Assembly: GCA_039028895.1 (NCBI GenBank)
Contig: JBCCHF010000033.1
Coordinates: 10,770-74,769 of the forward strand
Length of the DNA stretch: 64,000 bases
DNA from: JAHDCJ01 sp039028895
Lineage (GTDB): Bacteria; Bacteroidota; Bacteroidia; Chitinophagales; Saprospiraceae
Direction of reading: 5' to 3'
This document shows, piece after piece, positions 1 through 8,743 of the stretch (within the stretch, counting starts at the first letter, position 1; each line of letters begins with the position of its first letter). The notes below the pieces were generated by a model. It made no database searches and was not told the DNA's origin. It saw nothing but the letters and a program-made list of their open reading frames with translations. The position numbers and the translations under genes were made by a program.

Positions 1-2700
1 TTGTCCAGATGGATCGTCCCATTCATAAGTATAGTTTCCTCCGCCTCCACTCACCATCACGGTTACAGTGCCATCAGATTGTGAGCAGGATTCATCTGTC
101 CCTGAAATACCGTCTATGATTGGTGTCTCATTAGCATTAACTACAACAGTTGTTGTTACAGGACATGATCCATTCAGATTGGAAATTGTAACGCTGTAGG
201 TTCCACCTTCAAGATTTGAAGCAGTAGCAGTCGAACCAACCGAGACACCAGGATTGACTGTATTTTCCCAGTTAATAAAGTATGGTGGTAATCCTCCTGA
301 GATAACAACTGATGCTTCCCCATCCATATTACCGCAAAATTCATCTGAAGAGGACGTGGAATTAATTACCGGAGAATTAAATCCGTTAAGAGTTACCAGA
401 TCGACAAACGGACAGCTTCCATTGGCATTGGTCACCGTAACTGCATAATTACCTGCAGCTAGCCCGGTAGCCGGATTTGTGGTGGAGACTGAAACGCCTG
501 GGTTGGCTGTATTTTCCCAGTTAAACTGATAAGGGGCCGTTCCGCCACTGACATTGGCATTAGCAGAACCATTCGCTGCATTGCAAGTCTCAGGGATAGT
601 GGCAATATTGCTTATTGACGGTCCTCCCGGATCTGTTATGGTAACACAAGTTGTAGCTGTACAAAAATTTGCATCGGTTACCGTTACGCAATACGTTCCA
701 GCACATAATGCTGAAAGATCCTGACTGTCATTATTATCTCCGACACCATCATTATCCCAATCATAAAGGTACGGTCCAGAACCTCCATTCACGGTTAGGT
801 CTATTGCTCCATCACAGCCGCCACATGAACTGGTCATGGTCAAGGAAGTACTTAGGGTAGGTCCAGGCACATCATTAAGGGTAAATGACTGTGTGGCGGA
901 GCATCCATTACTTTCGGTGACGGTAATGACATAGTTGCCAGGTGCGAGTCCTGTTGCCGAGTTTGCAGTCGTTTGACCACTACCAAAATCGTAAGTAAAG
1001 GGGGCTGTTCCTGTCAAAACACTAGTTATCGTGATGGAGCCATTATTATTTCCACAAGTTGGACTCGTAAAACCAGAGCCGCCAATTAATATATCTCCGA
1101 CTGCAATTACGGTGGTATCGACACCTACACAACCGGCGCCATTATCTACATTGACGATGAATTCATAAACACCTTCTGTCATTGCCGCAGTGTTCAATGG
1201 TGGATTAGCATCATTGACATTAGTAGTGATAAAGCTTACAGCACCCGCAGGAATTGAAGTCCATGTGATACTGCCACCATCCGGATTGGTAGGTGCCCCT
1301 CCGAGGATAACTGCAGGAGCATTTCCTACACAGAAGTTTACATCGGAACCTGCATCGGCCCCAGCGTTCATCCCATATTCAAATTCAAAGCTGAATGGTG
1401 CTACAGGATTGCCACATATATCATCAATACTTCCAGTCATTGTAATTGTATAGGTACCCACTACGGTCAGTAAAGTTGTCAGGTCCAGTCTAAAAAACTT
1501 TTCACTATTGTCATCCATCCCGGGGGAGCCACAAGCTGCCCCAACCACATTTCCAATAGCATAGGTGCCGCCAGGACCTGTAATTGAAAAATCGGTATGA
1601 TCGATCGTTCCGCAATCAATATGATCATCGAAGGTAATATCAACCCTATTATCGCCACATGCTAATGGTGATTCCCAATCAATTAAGGTTGGAGCTGTTA
1701 CATCTCCAAAAATACCCTGGTCTGATGCACTAAAGTCAAGATGAAAGCCGGAAAATGCATTTGGACTTGTAACGACCATCGCAATGACCTGTCCGGCTGT
1801 AACATTAATATCACCTGCATAGGGCGATCCATTTACGCCGTTAGCACTACCTGATCCATTAAACGGAAACAGGCTGTTAGCTCCTGTTCTTCCATTATCC
1901 TGAATAACAGGAGGAAATCCGCCCAGCGAGTTGGATGTATTACAGCTAATCACTGGTGCTGCGCCTGTAAAAATATCAGAACAGCGATTATTTGAAATAT
2001 CAAACATCGCCCAATCGTAGTTTTCAACCTGGTTGGGAAAAAGGATAAACCGGAGTGCTCCAGAAGCATTAGCCTGGAAAATGTACCAGGATGAATGATC
2101 TTCGGGATCGACCAAGCAATTATTGGCAAGATTCAGTTCTCCTGTAAAGTTTCCGGCACCAGTATAGGAATGAGGCTGGTAATAATGCTCATCGCATAAT
2201 GGTATTGCACCGATACAATCTTGCTGGGAAGTTAGTTGTGGTTCCGAACAGGGGCCGCAACTTATTGTCGCCTCCCATCCTGGGAAATTATCATTATTAG
2301 TCGAAATAAATTCAAATGTGATACATCCGTTTGAGGAACCTACTGGAAAATCAACAGCCCCAAAATCGCCGCTGAGGGAAGTAATAAGCGGTGCACCTGT
2401 ATTTGATCCATCATACACATTGAGTATATCTTCCGTTGAGCCAAAGATACCGGAATCAAACTGGGTGTTAAAGGATGTGAAATCAAACCAGAAACATTCG
2501 CCAGGGGTATCAGGGCAGAAGGTTTGGACCAGGTTTTCATTATTACCGTAATTTCCTCCTGCTCCCCCACTATCAAAAAAAGTTCCTGAGCAAGTCGTGA
2601 TGGATCCATTGGACATATTATAAACCTGTCCGGCCAGGAAAAAAGGAATAATGAGAAGGATTATGGTGGAGGAAAGATTGAGGGTAATCGATTTTTTCAT
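1..2700 (-). CDS. Secreted CUB / SprB-repeat adhesin-like protein (partial, C-terminus off window)
   Basis: The frame opens at the ATG at 2700 and stays open for 900 codons to the window edge, so the C-terminus is missing. Residues 1-24 form a Sec signal peptide (MKKS, then a long hydrophobic stretch, then AGQ). Residues about 25-145 look like a CUB domain. About 337-430 is an Ig-like region with Cys-rich segments. From about 537 on there are four complete SprB-type repeats plus one partial, each 75-83 residues, with the pattern C-G-x-x-x-G-S, G-G-x-x-P-Y and G-x-Y-x-V-T-V. Such proteins are usually exported by the type IX system and act at the cell surface (gliding adhesins, cell-cell contact). 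A C-terminal sorting domain would be expected beyond the window. The exact function cannot be told. No same-strand neighbour lies close upstream. Confidence 0.85.
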   Translation of the reverse strand, partial: MKKSITLNLSSTIILLIIPFFLAGQVYNMSNGSITTCSGTFFDSGGAGGNYGNNENLVQTFCPDTPGECFWFDFTSFNTQFDSGIFGSTEDILNVYDGSNTGAPLITSLSGDFGAVDFPVGSSNGCITFEFISTNNDNFPGWEATISCGPCSEPQLTSQQDCIGAIPLCDEHYYQPHSYTGAGNFTGELNLANNCLVDPEDHSSWYIFQANASGALRFILFPNQVENYDWAMFDISNNRCSDIFTGAAPVISCNTSNSLGGFPPVIQDNGRTGANSLFPFNGSGSANGVNGSPYAGDINVTAGQVIAMVVTSPNAFSGFHLDFSASDQGIFGDVTAPTLIDWESPLACGDNRVDITFDDHIDCGTIDHTDFSITGPGGTYAIGNVVGAACGSPGMDDNSEKFFRLDLTTLLTVVGTYTITMTGSIDDICGNPVAPFSFEFEYGMNAGADAGSDVNFCVGNAPAVILGGAPTNPDGGSITWTSIPAGAVSFITTNVNDANPPLNTAAMTEGVYEFIVNVDNGAGCVGVDTTVIAVGDILIGGSGFTSPTCGNNNGSITITSVLTGTAPFTYDFGSGQTTANSATGLAPGNYVITVTESNGCSATQSFTLNDVPGPTLSTSLTMTSSCGGCDGAIDLTVNGGSGPYLYDWDNDGVGDNNDSQDLSALCAGTYCVTVTDANFCTATTCVTITDPGGPSISNIATIPETCNAANGSANANVSGGTAPYQFNWENTANPGVSVSTTNPATGLAAGNYAVTVTNANGSCPFVDLVTLNGFNSPVINSTSSSDEFCGNMDGEASVVISGGLPPYFINWENTVNPGVSVGSTATASNLEGGTYSVTISNLNGSCPVTTTVVVNANETPIIDGISGTDESCSQSDGTVTVMVSGGGGNYTYEWDDPSGQ
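258..524. repeat. Near-identical SprB repeat segment
   Basis: An 18-base stretch (CTGTATTTTCCCAGTTAA) occurs at 258-275 and again at 507-524, 249 bases (83 codons) apart. On the coding (minus) strand it lies in two consecutive SprB repeats, which read NWENTxNPGVSV. The older repeats upstream are more diverged, so these two are probably a recent duplication within the gene. Confidence 0.7.
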
Positions 2701-3124
2701 AAAAATGAGATGTTGATTGAGGTTTCAACGGTTTTTTATTACAATTTCTTGTGCAAAGTAGTAAAAGAAAATGCTGTGGATCAACCCATCTTTCCCATGT
2801 ATACCGACGATTATCCGATTTGAGGATCCAAACCTTCATAATGTATGGTATTAAACTGACCAAAATGAATTGAAATTTTCTAAATCAATTTGCGTCAGTT
2901 ATAGTCGGACCTCCACATATTCAAGGCATTAATGTTAACCACTTACCGCCAACTGCCTGATAACAATTCTTATACCACTTTTTTATTTTTGACCTTTTTT
3001 GTGGTTTATATAAAAACTGGAACGGTATTTTCTACATAGAAAATAACGTAGAAACAATATTTATTGCTTCCTGGATAATGAACGGGAAAAATCCACGTTA
3101 ATCAATCATACAAAACCCGGATCA
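2701..3124. other. Gene-free 424-base divergent region
   Basis: No credible gene here. It separates the minus-strand adhesin from a plus-strand small membrane protein. On the minus strand TACTTTG (2754-2760) resembles a Bacteroidota -7 box with a TTG about 21 bases upstream, and could serve the adhesin. On the plus strand TATTTTTG (2984-2991) matches TAnnTTTG and could serve the small gene with a leader of about 125 bases. A 7-base inverted repeat (AACTGAC 2854-2860, GTCAGTT 2894-2900) has a long loop and is weak. Confidence 0.4.
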
Positions 3125-3331
3125 ATGAAAAGTGCAAAGCAAAAGAAAAGAAACAGAATCAATCAATTCAAAGCGATCACCCTTACTCTATTCATTCACA
3201 CTGCTATTATTGGAGGTTTGATGTTTGCAAGTGGAGAATTAGGAGACATTTTTAGTTCCAATTCGGACAATGTGGAAAATACGGATGCCGATATTTTGTC
3301 AAAGGCAGTAGCCAATACAAAACCGAACTAA
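3125..3331 (+). CDS. Small single-pass membrane protein, function unknown
   Basis: A 68-residue protein with a strongly basic N-terminus (residues 2-16, rich in K/R/N), one hydrophobic helix at about 17-36, and an acidic, Ser/Asn-rich tail. The positive-inside rule predicts an N-terminus in the cytoplasm and a periplasmic tail. This resembles the membrane anchor of TonB-like energy transducers without the proline-rich arm or TonB domain, but that is only a resemblance. The stop codon abuts the stop of the convergent kinase gene with no base between them. A promoter-like TATTTTTG lies 134 bases upstream. I do not recognise the family. Confidence 0.6.
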   Translation: MKSAKQKKRNRINQFKAITLTLFIHTAIIGGLMFASGELGDIFSSNSDNVENTDADILSKAVANTKPN

Positions 3332-3976
3332 TCAGAACAGCCCTCCATGCAATTCTCTGGATACCATGTTGATGACTTCACCAAGGTGTTCAGGAATGCC
3401 TTCGAAATCATATTTCCCTACATCAACGATCAGTAATTTACCTTCAGTATAATTACCGATCCAGTTCTCGTACCGTTCATTTAATCGTTTGAGGTAATCA
3501 AGGCTCATATTGCCTTCATAATCTCTGCCTCTACGGTGGATATGGGCAACCAATGTTTCAATATTGGCGCGCAGGTAGATGAGCAAGTCAGGGGCATTCA
3601 CCTGCGAACTCATAGTTTTGAATAGGTTGAAGTAGTTATTGAAGTCGCGTGTAGACATCAGCCCCATGTCGTGCAGGTTGGGAGCAAAGATGTAAGCATC
3701 TTCATAGATCGTTCTGTCCTGGATTACTGTTCTTTCTCCTTGTTGGATATTCAGAATCTGACGGTATCGACTATTCAGGAAATAGATCTGCAGGTTAAAG
3801 GCCCATCGTTTCATATCAACGTAGAAATCACTGAGGTAAGGATTATCCTCTGTGTCTTCATAGTGTACGTCCCATCCGAATTGACGGCCCAATTTTGTGC
3901 TGAGCGTTGTTTTGCCGGCCCCAATATTACCTGCTATGGCAATATGTTTTGGGGTAATTATAGTTTTTTCATCCAT
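3332..3976 (-). CDS. Deoxynucleoside kinase (dAdo/dGuo/dCyd kinase family)
   Basis: A 214-residue P-loop kinase that phosphorylates deoxynucleosides at the 5' position for the dNTP salvage pathway in the cytoplasm. Visible motifs: Walker A GNIGAGKTT at residues 16-24; the family's D-R-S-like segment as QDRTIYED around residue 85, which binds the substrate sugar and base; and the arginine-rich LID as HRRGRDYE around 168-174. Length is normal for the dNK family. Substrate specificity (dA, dG or dC) cannot be read from these motifs. It is a monocistronic minus-strand gene. An 8-base dyad (ATTGATTG 4004-4011 with CAATCAAT 4028-4035) lies just upstream and may be regulatory. Confidence 0.9.
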   Translation of the reverse strand: MDEKTIITPKHIAIAGNIGAGKTTLSTKLGRQFGWDVHYEDTEDNPYLSDFYVDMKRWAFNLQIYFLNSRYRQILNIQQGERTVIQDRTIYEDAYIFAPNLHDMGLMSTRDFNNYFNLFKTMSSQVNAPDLLIYLRANIETLVAHIHRRGRDYEGNMSLDYLKRLNERYENWIGNYTEGKLLIVDVGKYDFEGIPEHLGEVINMVSRELHGGLF

Positions 3977-4191
3977 TGACTAAAAGGGATTATTACAAGG
4001 GCAATTGATTGTCCAGGAGGAAATGTCCAATCAATATACAGCCAAATACTGGTCAAAGCAGTCAGGCTTATCCAAAAACTACTTGTACCAAGTATACCAA
4101 CACAATGCGAAAATAACATTTCCCTTCAAAAATATAGGTCAAAATTGTACTTTTAGCCGATGAAATTGTGCCGAACTTCTAAATTGTTATT

Positions 4192-4479
4192 ATGCAGATA
4201 GATAAAGACCTAATTTCAAAACTTGAAAAACTGGCGCGACTTAATCTTTCCGATAAGGAAAAGGAAACGCTGGCCTCAGATCTCGGTCGAATTCTCAATA
4301 TGGTAGAAAAACTCCAGGAGCTGGACACCGAAAATGTTGAACCTCTGGTTCAGATGAGTGAGGCCAAAAATATTTTCAGGGAAGATATTGTCAAACAGGT
4401 TATTTCGAGGGATGAAGCGCTGAAAAATGCGCCTGACCGCGATGGCAAGTTCATCAAGGTGCCCAAGGTCATAAAATAA
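4192..4479 (+). CDS. gatC: Asp/Glu-tRNA amidotransferase subunit C
   Basis: A 95-residue GatC, the small subunit that bridges GatA and GatB in the GatCAB complex, which converts misacylated Glu-tRNA(Gln) or Asp-tRNA(Asn) to the amide form. The family pattern is clear: an N-terminal KLEKLARLNLSDKE helix, then ILNMVEKLQELDTENVEPL, then the acidic-to-basic tail with NAPDRDGKFIKVPKVI. The length is normal. gatA and gatB are not in the window, which is common in Bacteroidota. It is followed 33 bases later by an ABC ATPase gene in the same direction. TACTTTTA around 4148 resembles a -7 box. Confidence 0.95.
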   Translation: MQIDKDLISKLEKLARLNLSDKEKETLASDLGRILNMVEKLQELDTENVEPLVQMSEAKNIFREDIVKQVISRDEALKNAPDRDGKFIKVPKVIK

Positions 4480-4512
4480 TCAAGCGATTGCTAATAAAAT
4501 TCAGGTTTAACA

Positions 4513-5223
4513 ATGGAGAAGATCATCACCGTTCAAGAATTAAGAAAGACATATTTCATGGGATCTGAAAGGATTGATGCCTTACAATCGATCACCCTTG
4601 ATATTGAGAAAAACGAATATGTTGCTTTGATGGGGCCTTCTGGCTCTGGCAAGTCTACATTGATGAACCTTCTCGGCTGTCTTGATACCCCTTCTGACGG
4701 TCAATACTGGCTTAATGGAACGGATGTTAGTCACCTCAATGACGCTGAACTTGCAGAGATCAGGAACAAAGAGATCGGCTTTGTATTCCAAACCTTTAAT
4801 CTCTTACCCCGATTATCTGCACTTGAAAACGTCGCTCTTCCCCTGGTTTATGCCGGTCTTGGGAAAAACAACCGCGAAGATCGCGCACTCGAAGTTTTGG
4901 AGGCTGTTGGCCTGGGCGACCGGGTGCATCACAAGCCAAATGAGCTTTCTGGAGGACAGCGCCAACGTGTTGCTGTAGCAAGAGCCCTAGTCAATAAACC
5001 GTCGATCATCCTTGCCGATGAGCCCACAGGTAACCTAGACACCAAAACCTCTTACGAGATTATGGGCCTTTTTGAAGAAATTCACAACAGAGGAAATACC
5101 GTCATTATTGTAACACACGAAAATGATATTGCAGCACATACTAGGAGGATCGTTCGACTAAGGGATGGTCTAATCGAATCTGACGTCATGAATGAGAATG
5201 TAGTCAGTGTGCTTAATAGCTAA
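4513..5223 (+). CDS. ABC transporter ATP-binding protein, LolD/MacB type
   Basis: A 236-residue ATPase subunit. Walker A GPSGSGKST at residues 41-49, Q-loop Gln around 93, signature LSGGQ at 145-149, Walker B IILADE at 165-170 followed by PTGNLD and the switch His in VTHEND. The PTGNLD and the overall pattern are those of the MacB/LolD/FtsE class, which pairs with FtsX-like permeases for lipoprotein release, peptide export or cell-envelope mechanotransmission. No permease gene is adjacent, so the partner is encoded elsewhere. The stop is 3 bases before the next start, so it is probably cotranscribed with the cobalamin adenosyltransferase. Confidence 0.92.
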   Translation: MEKIITVQELRKTYFMGSERIDALQSITLDIEKNEYVALMGPSGSGKSTLMNLLGCLDTPSDGQYWLNGTDVSHLNDAELAEIRNKEIGFVFQTFNLLPRLSALENVALPLVYAGLGKNNREDRALEVLEAVGLGDRVHHKPNELSGGQRQRVAVARALVNKPSIILADEPTGNLDTKTSYEIMGLFEEIHNRGNTVIIVTHENDIAAHTRRIVRLRDGLIESDVMNENVVSVLNS

Positions 5224-5226
5224 TTT

Positions 5227-5790
5227 ATGTCATTTAAGATCTATACAAAAACCGGCGACAAAGGTGAAACAGGCCTGTTCGGTGGTAAAAGATTACCCAA
5301 ACATCATATCAGGATTGAAACCTATGGGACTGTTGACGAGCTCAATTCCTTCCTTGGGCTTGTAGGTGACGCCATCCGACAAACTGGCCAGCTTGATGAA
5401 GCGGTAAATTTAATGCGCTCCATTCAAAACAACCTTTTTACAATTGGGTCATCTTTGGCTACAGATCCTGAAAAATCAGCCATCATTCCCGGTATTGACA
5501 ACCAGGACATCGAAGCGCTGGAATCTTCAATTGATAAAATGGACAAAGTTCTGCCTCCGCTGAAAAATTTTATTCTTCCGGGCGGTCATATTGCTGTTTC
5601 CTATACACATGTAGCCCGTTGTGTGTGCCGACGGGCAGAACGGTTATCTGTTGCATTAGACCACGAAGAATCAATTGATCCTCTAATCATTAAATACCTG
5701 AACCGTTTATCAGATTACCTTTTCACGCTTGCGCGAATGGTCAGTCAAGCAACTGGTGCTGAGGAAATTCCCTGGATACCCCGAAAGTAA
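5227..5790 (+). CDS. ATP:cob(I)alamin adenosyltransferase, PduO type
   Basis: A 187-residue enzyme that transfers the 5'-deoxyadenosyl group of ATP to cob(I)alamin, making coenzyme B12 for mutases such as methylmalonyl-CoA mutase. PduO-type hallmarks: N-terminal TKTGDKGETGLFGG (ATP binding), YGTVDELNS, FILPGG, the arginine-rich CRRAERLS helix, and YLNRLSDYLFTLAR near the C-terminus. Length is normal. It starts 3 bases after the ABC ATPase stop and ends only 3 bases before the stop of the convergent barrel gene. Confidence 0.93.
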   Translation: MSFKIYTKTGDKGETGLFGGKRLPKHHIRIETYGTVDELNSFLGLVGDAIRQTGQLDEAVNLMRSIQNNLFTIGSSLATDPEKSAIIPGIDNQDIEALESSIDKMDKVLPPLKNFILPGGHIAVSYTHVARCVCRRAERLSVALDHEESIDPLIIKYLNRLSDYLFTLARMVSQATGAEEIPWIPRK

Positions 5791-5793
5791 AGG

Positions 5794-7560
5794 TTAGCGG
5801 CGGATGCGGTAATGGATACCGAGTTGGAGGCCTAGATTTAGGTTTGAGGCATTGGTAACAGGAGAACCGCTTAAAGTCGAAACATCTACCCCATACGACC
5901 CATGAGCCCCTACAGAAACAAAGAATCTGGGGTCAAGGAAAAGGCGCATTTCAAGTCCGAGGTCTAAGCCAATCTCGTTTTCTATGAGATGCTCGGTGAA
6001 AGCCACTGCTTCATTTCCGGTTTTCAAAACAGCACCATCCAATCGACCATAATGAAGGCCGACTTTGTAGTTCCACGTCAAAGCATTGCCTCCTGAATTC
6101 TGCATCCTTGCAGCCTGTATCTTGGCCCAGATCGGAAAATAGTTATAGGTACTATTGAGTTCTGTTGTTTTATAAACCCCTGCTTCGGTAAACTCCTGGT
6201 ATCGTTGTCCGTGGCGAACATGCAGCCAGTTTCCTTCAATGGCCAAACGGGGGGTGATTTGATACCCGAGTCCTGCTCCATAAGCAGCGCCAATATCTAG
6301 TACATACTCGGCTCTGCCACTTCCTGTAGATACCAGATCGCGAATATCGTTATTGAGCAACCAAGTATTATTGACCTGCGCATAAAAATTGAAATACCAT
6401 CCTCTGAAAGTTAATGCATCCAATATCTGAAGGTTATCCATTTTCCTGGAAAGGAAATTACCGCGCTCCTTGTTGGTATGCTCCATATTCGCATACTCAT
6501 CCCCCTGAATTGGGATAAATGCAATTATACTGTTGTCAAATGCCGCTAAGGACGGAAGAACAGTAGTTGACTGTAGAGTTTTGCGGAATTGGTGGTTAGA
6601 CAATGGCTGATCGTCTTCTGTTTGTTGGATGTCGGATGCTGATGGTTCGTTACGCTTTGCTGTTGTTTCAGCTGACTGTTGTGCATCAAAAGTCTCAAAT
6701 GATTCTTCCGCGATTGCTGATGGATCAGTTAGCAGTTGAGCTTCATTAGTTTCAAGTACCTGACCACTAACCTCAGATTTCAGATTGCCAATTTCAGATT
6801 GCTCGGTGCTAATTCCAGTTTGTTCAATTGACAGTTGGCGGTTGGTGGTTGACAGTTCTACATCAATAGTCCTGGGTGATTTAACCGCCATTTCAGATGG
6901 CTCTTTTGACGGCTGAGTTTCGCTATTTTCAAGAATCTGGCTACTAATCTCAGATTCCAGATTACCTATACCAGATTGCTCAGTGGTGATTGCGGTTCCC
7001 TTTTCACCAACTGACGGTTGCAGATTGTCACTTGCTGAAGGCTCATCTTCTTCCACATACAGCAAAGTGCCATCAGCTGATTCCTCTTTAAAAATAGCCA
7101 ACTCCTCTTCACTAACCGGAGGTTCTACATAGAAGTAATCCTGGATCTTGTCGATAACACCGAAATACCCCATTGTAAAAACGATAGACAGGCCAATCAA
7201 CAGAATTGCCGCTATCTTGGATAATTGTGTAAGGGATTGTTTCAATAATAAGTTTAACGGCAATGCCACCTTAACCTTTTGCCAGACAGACTCTGAAGGT
7301 TCTCTTTCGAGTTTATTCAGTTTTTGTTTTACGGCACTGTCGAATTCGGCATCCGTCAAAGCATCAACAGGTCTATCAATATTTGAGGCGATTGATTCGA
7401 ATGGTAATTCCGGGGTTGCTTCGAAACTATCGAATGCATTCAACAGCTCTTGGTCGAATAAACCATCTACAATACCTTCCCAGGCGCCTAAAGGCGGTTC
7501 TGCTTCGAAATTTTCAAAAGCATTTTTGAAAAGGTTATCTATGTCGTGGTTTTCCTTCAT
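5794..7560 (-). CDS. Anti-sigma-like / outer-membrane beta-barrel fusion protein
   Basis: About 588 residues starting at the ATG at 7560, 4 bases after the sigma gene stop. An upstream TTG at 7581 is in frame but inside the sigma gene, so I reject it. Layout: cytoplasmic N-terminus 1-115 with two copies of an acidic E-P-x-x-x-x-W motif (AEPPLGAWEGI, REPSESVWQKV) typical of Bacteroidota anti-sigma-like proteins; one TM helix at about 116-136; a low-complexity Ser/Gln/Glu-rich linker at about 145-350 that contains a 59-residue duplication; and a C-terminal barrel-like domain at about 395-588 with alternating strands ending HYRIRR. The protein would thus span both membranes. Being translated directly after an ECF sigma factor, it probably controls that factor. 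This role is inferred. Confidence 0.75.
   Translation of the reverse strand: MKENHDIDNLFKNAFENFEAEPPLGAWEGIVDGLFDQELLNAFDSFEATPELPFESIASNIDRPVDALTDAEFDSAVKQKLNKLEREPSESVWQKVKVALPLNLLLKQSLTQLSKIAAILLIGLSIVFTMGYFGVIDKIQDYFYVEPPVSEEELAIFKEESADGTLLYVEEDEPSASDNLQPSVGEKGTAITTEQSGIGNLESEISSQILENSETQPSKEPSEMAVKSPRTIDVELSTTNRQLSIEQTGISTEQSEIGNLKSEVSGQVLETNEAQLLTDPSAIAEESFETFDAQQSAETTAKRNEPSASDIQQTEDDQPLSNHQFRKTLQSTTVLPSLAAFDNSIIAFIPIQGDEYANMEHTNKERGNFLSRKMDNLQILDALTFRGWYFNFYAQVNNTWLLNNDIRDLVSTGSGRAEYVLDIGAAYGAGLGYQITPRLAIEGNWLHVRHGQRYQEFTEAGVYKTTELNSTYNYFPIWAKIQAARMQNSGGNALTWNYKVGLHYGRLDGAVLKTGNEAVAFTEHLIENEIGLDLGLEMRLFLDPRFFVSVGAHGSYGVDVSTLSGSPVTNASNLNLGLQLGIHYRIRR
6751..6991. repeat. Duplicated 64-base segment in linker of the barrel protein
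   Basis: Bases 6751-6814 and 6928-6991 are closely similar direct repeats 177 bases (59 codons) apart. Each encodes TEQSxIGNLxSEIS-like sequence in the periplasmic linker of the anti-sigma/barrel fusion. In-frame duplication would lengthen the linker, perhaps to fit the distance between the membranes. Confidence 0.75.
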
Positions 7561-7564
7561 AAAA

Positions 7565-8116
7565 TCAGCCCTGCTGGGCAATTACCATATTTTGTAAAAT
7601 CACCCTTGCACGGGCAAGCTGTGACTTTGATGTCCCTTCCGAAATACCCATTTTCTGGGCAATCTCCTTATGGGAAAACCCTTCAATTACATAAAGGTTG
7701 AATACCATTCTATAACCAGGTGACAACTTTTGGACGAGTTTTAGTAGGTCTTGGGTTGCAAGGTTCTGAATTGCAACGCCATTTACTGCATTAGCACGAA
7801 CCGCATCAAGCTCGGTATGTCCTTTGTGATTTTGTGATTTTCGGTAGTGTTCAATGGCTGTATTGATGAATATTCTTTTTAGCCATCCTTCGAATGATCC
7901 ATCACCCCGAAACTTATTCAGGTTATTGAATACCTTGATGAATCCTTCCTGAAGAATGTCTTCAGAGCTATGATAATCAGAACCATAACGAAGACATATA
8001 CCGAACATTTTTGGAGAGAAGTACCGATATAGGACTTCCTGGCAGTTCCGATTTCCGGCAATACAACCGTCGATCAGTTCTTTCTGAGTGAGCCCGAATG
8101 CTAAAACTTCTGCCAT
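7565..8116 (-). CDS. ECF-type RNA polymerase sigma factor
   Basis: A 183-residue sigma-70 family ECF factor. Region 2 is seen in SSEDILQEGFIKVFNNLNKF and SFEGWLKRIFINTAIEHYRK (residues about 50-95). Region 4 is seen in LSPGYRMVFNLYVIEGFSHKEIA and GISEGTSKSQLARARVIL (about 125-175), with the helix-turn-helix recognising the -35 element. There is no region 1.1 or 3, as usual. It lies 21 bases after rdgB and 4 bases before the gene of its probable membrane-bound partner. The targets are not visible. Confidence 0.93.
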   Translation of the reverse strand: MAEVLAFGLTQKELIDGCIAGNRNCQEVLYRYFSPKMFGICLRYGSDYHSSEDILQEGFIKVFNNLNKFRGDGSFEGWLKRIFINTAIEHYRKSQNHKGHTELDAVRANAVNGVAIQNLATQDLLKLVQKLSPGYRMVFNLYVIEGFSHKEIAQKMGISEGTSKSQLARARVILQNMVIAQQG

Positions 8117-8137
8117 AACAAATGGTTAAGACTAATG

Positions 8138-8737
8138 CTATGAATTAGTTTGGTTATAATTTAGCAAAAAATCTTTGAGTTTTAAAACGGCTTTAGCCCT
8201 GTGGCTTATCTTGTTTTTGGTGTTTGAGTCCATTTCTGCAAAACTTTCCTCATAACCATCCGGCAAGAAAACCGGGTCATAACCAAATCCGCCATCCCCT
8301 TTTCGGGAATACAGAATTGTCCCATGAGCTATACCTTCAAAGATATATTCCTGTCCATCAAGACTTAGGGCAATAGCAGTTCTAAACTGTGCTTTTCGAT
8401 TGGATTGATTTTCCAGGTTTTTAAGCAGGAGATTGATATTATCGTCCGCTCTTTTGGCCGGACCACCATATCGTGCAGTAAAAACTCCAGGGTCCCCGTT
8501 GAGAGCCTCAACTTCCAAACCTGTATCTTCAGAAAAACAATCCAGTCCAAAATGGGATTTCACATACCTTGCTTTCTGAAGGGCATTGCCTTCAAAGGTT
8601 GGTTGTGTTTCAGGGATATCTTCTTCACATCCGATATCCTTCAAACTTAATATTACGAAAATGTCGCCAATAAGTTCCGTTACCTCTCTTACTTTATTAA
8701 GGTTGGCAGTGGCAAAAACCAATTCTTTTCTTTCCAT
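8138..8737 (-). CDS. rdgB: Non-canonical purine NTP pyrophosphatase (RdgB/HAM1)
   Basis: A 199-residue house-cleaning enzyme that hydrolyses dITP, ITP and XTP to monophosphates and keeps inosine and xanthosine out of DNA and RNA. Motifs: ATANLNKVREV at the N-terminus (the T/S-x-N-x-x-K nucleotide-binding signature), SEDTGLEVEAL with the metal-binding acids, PGVFTARYGG, GFGYDPVF, and the C-terminal KNKISHRAKA that contacts the base. Length is normal. It lies 6 bases after the unknown upstream gene and 21 bases before the ECF sigma gene, probably in one operon. Confidence 0.95.
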   Translation of the reverse strand: MERKELVFATANLNKVREVTELIGDIFVILSLKDIGCEEDIPETQPTFEGNALQKARYVKSHFGLDCFSEDTGLEVEALNGDPGVFTARYGGPAKRADDNINLLLKNLENQSNRKAQFRTAIALSLDGQEYIFEGIAHGTILYSRKGDGGFGYDPVFLPDGYEESFAEMDSNTKNKISHRAKAVLKLKDFLLNYNQTNS

Positions 8738-8743
8738 CTGATG

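Noticed and set aside
254..1453. Several plus-strand open frames of 60-90 codons
   Set aside because: They lie antisense to the SprB-repeat adhesin frame, which is open over the whole stretch and reads as a coherent repeat protein. The plus frames show no family features.
4513..5223. Expectation of an ABC permease next to the LolD-like ATPase
   Set aside because: Neither neighbour (gatC, cobalamin adenosyltransferase) is a membrane protein, so no transporter operon can be claimed.
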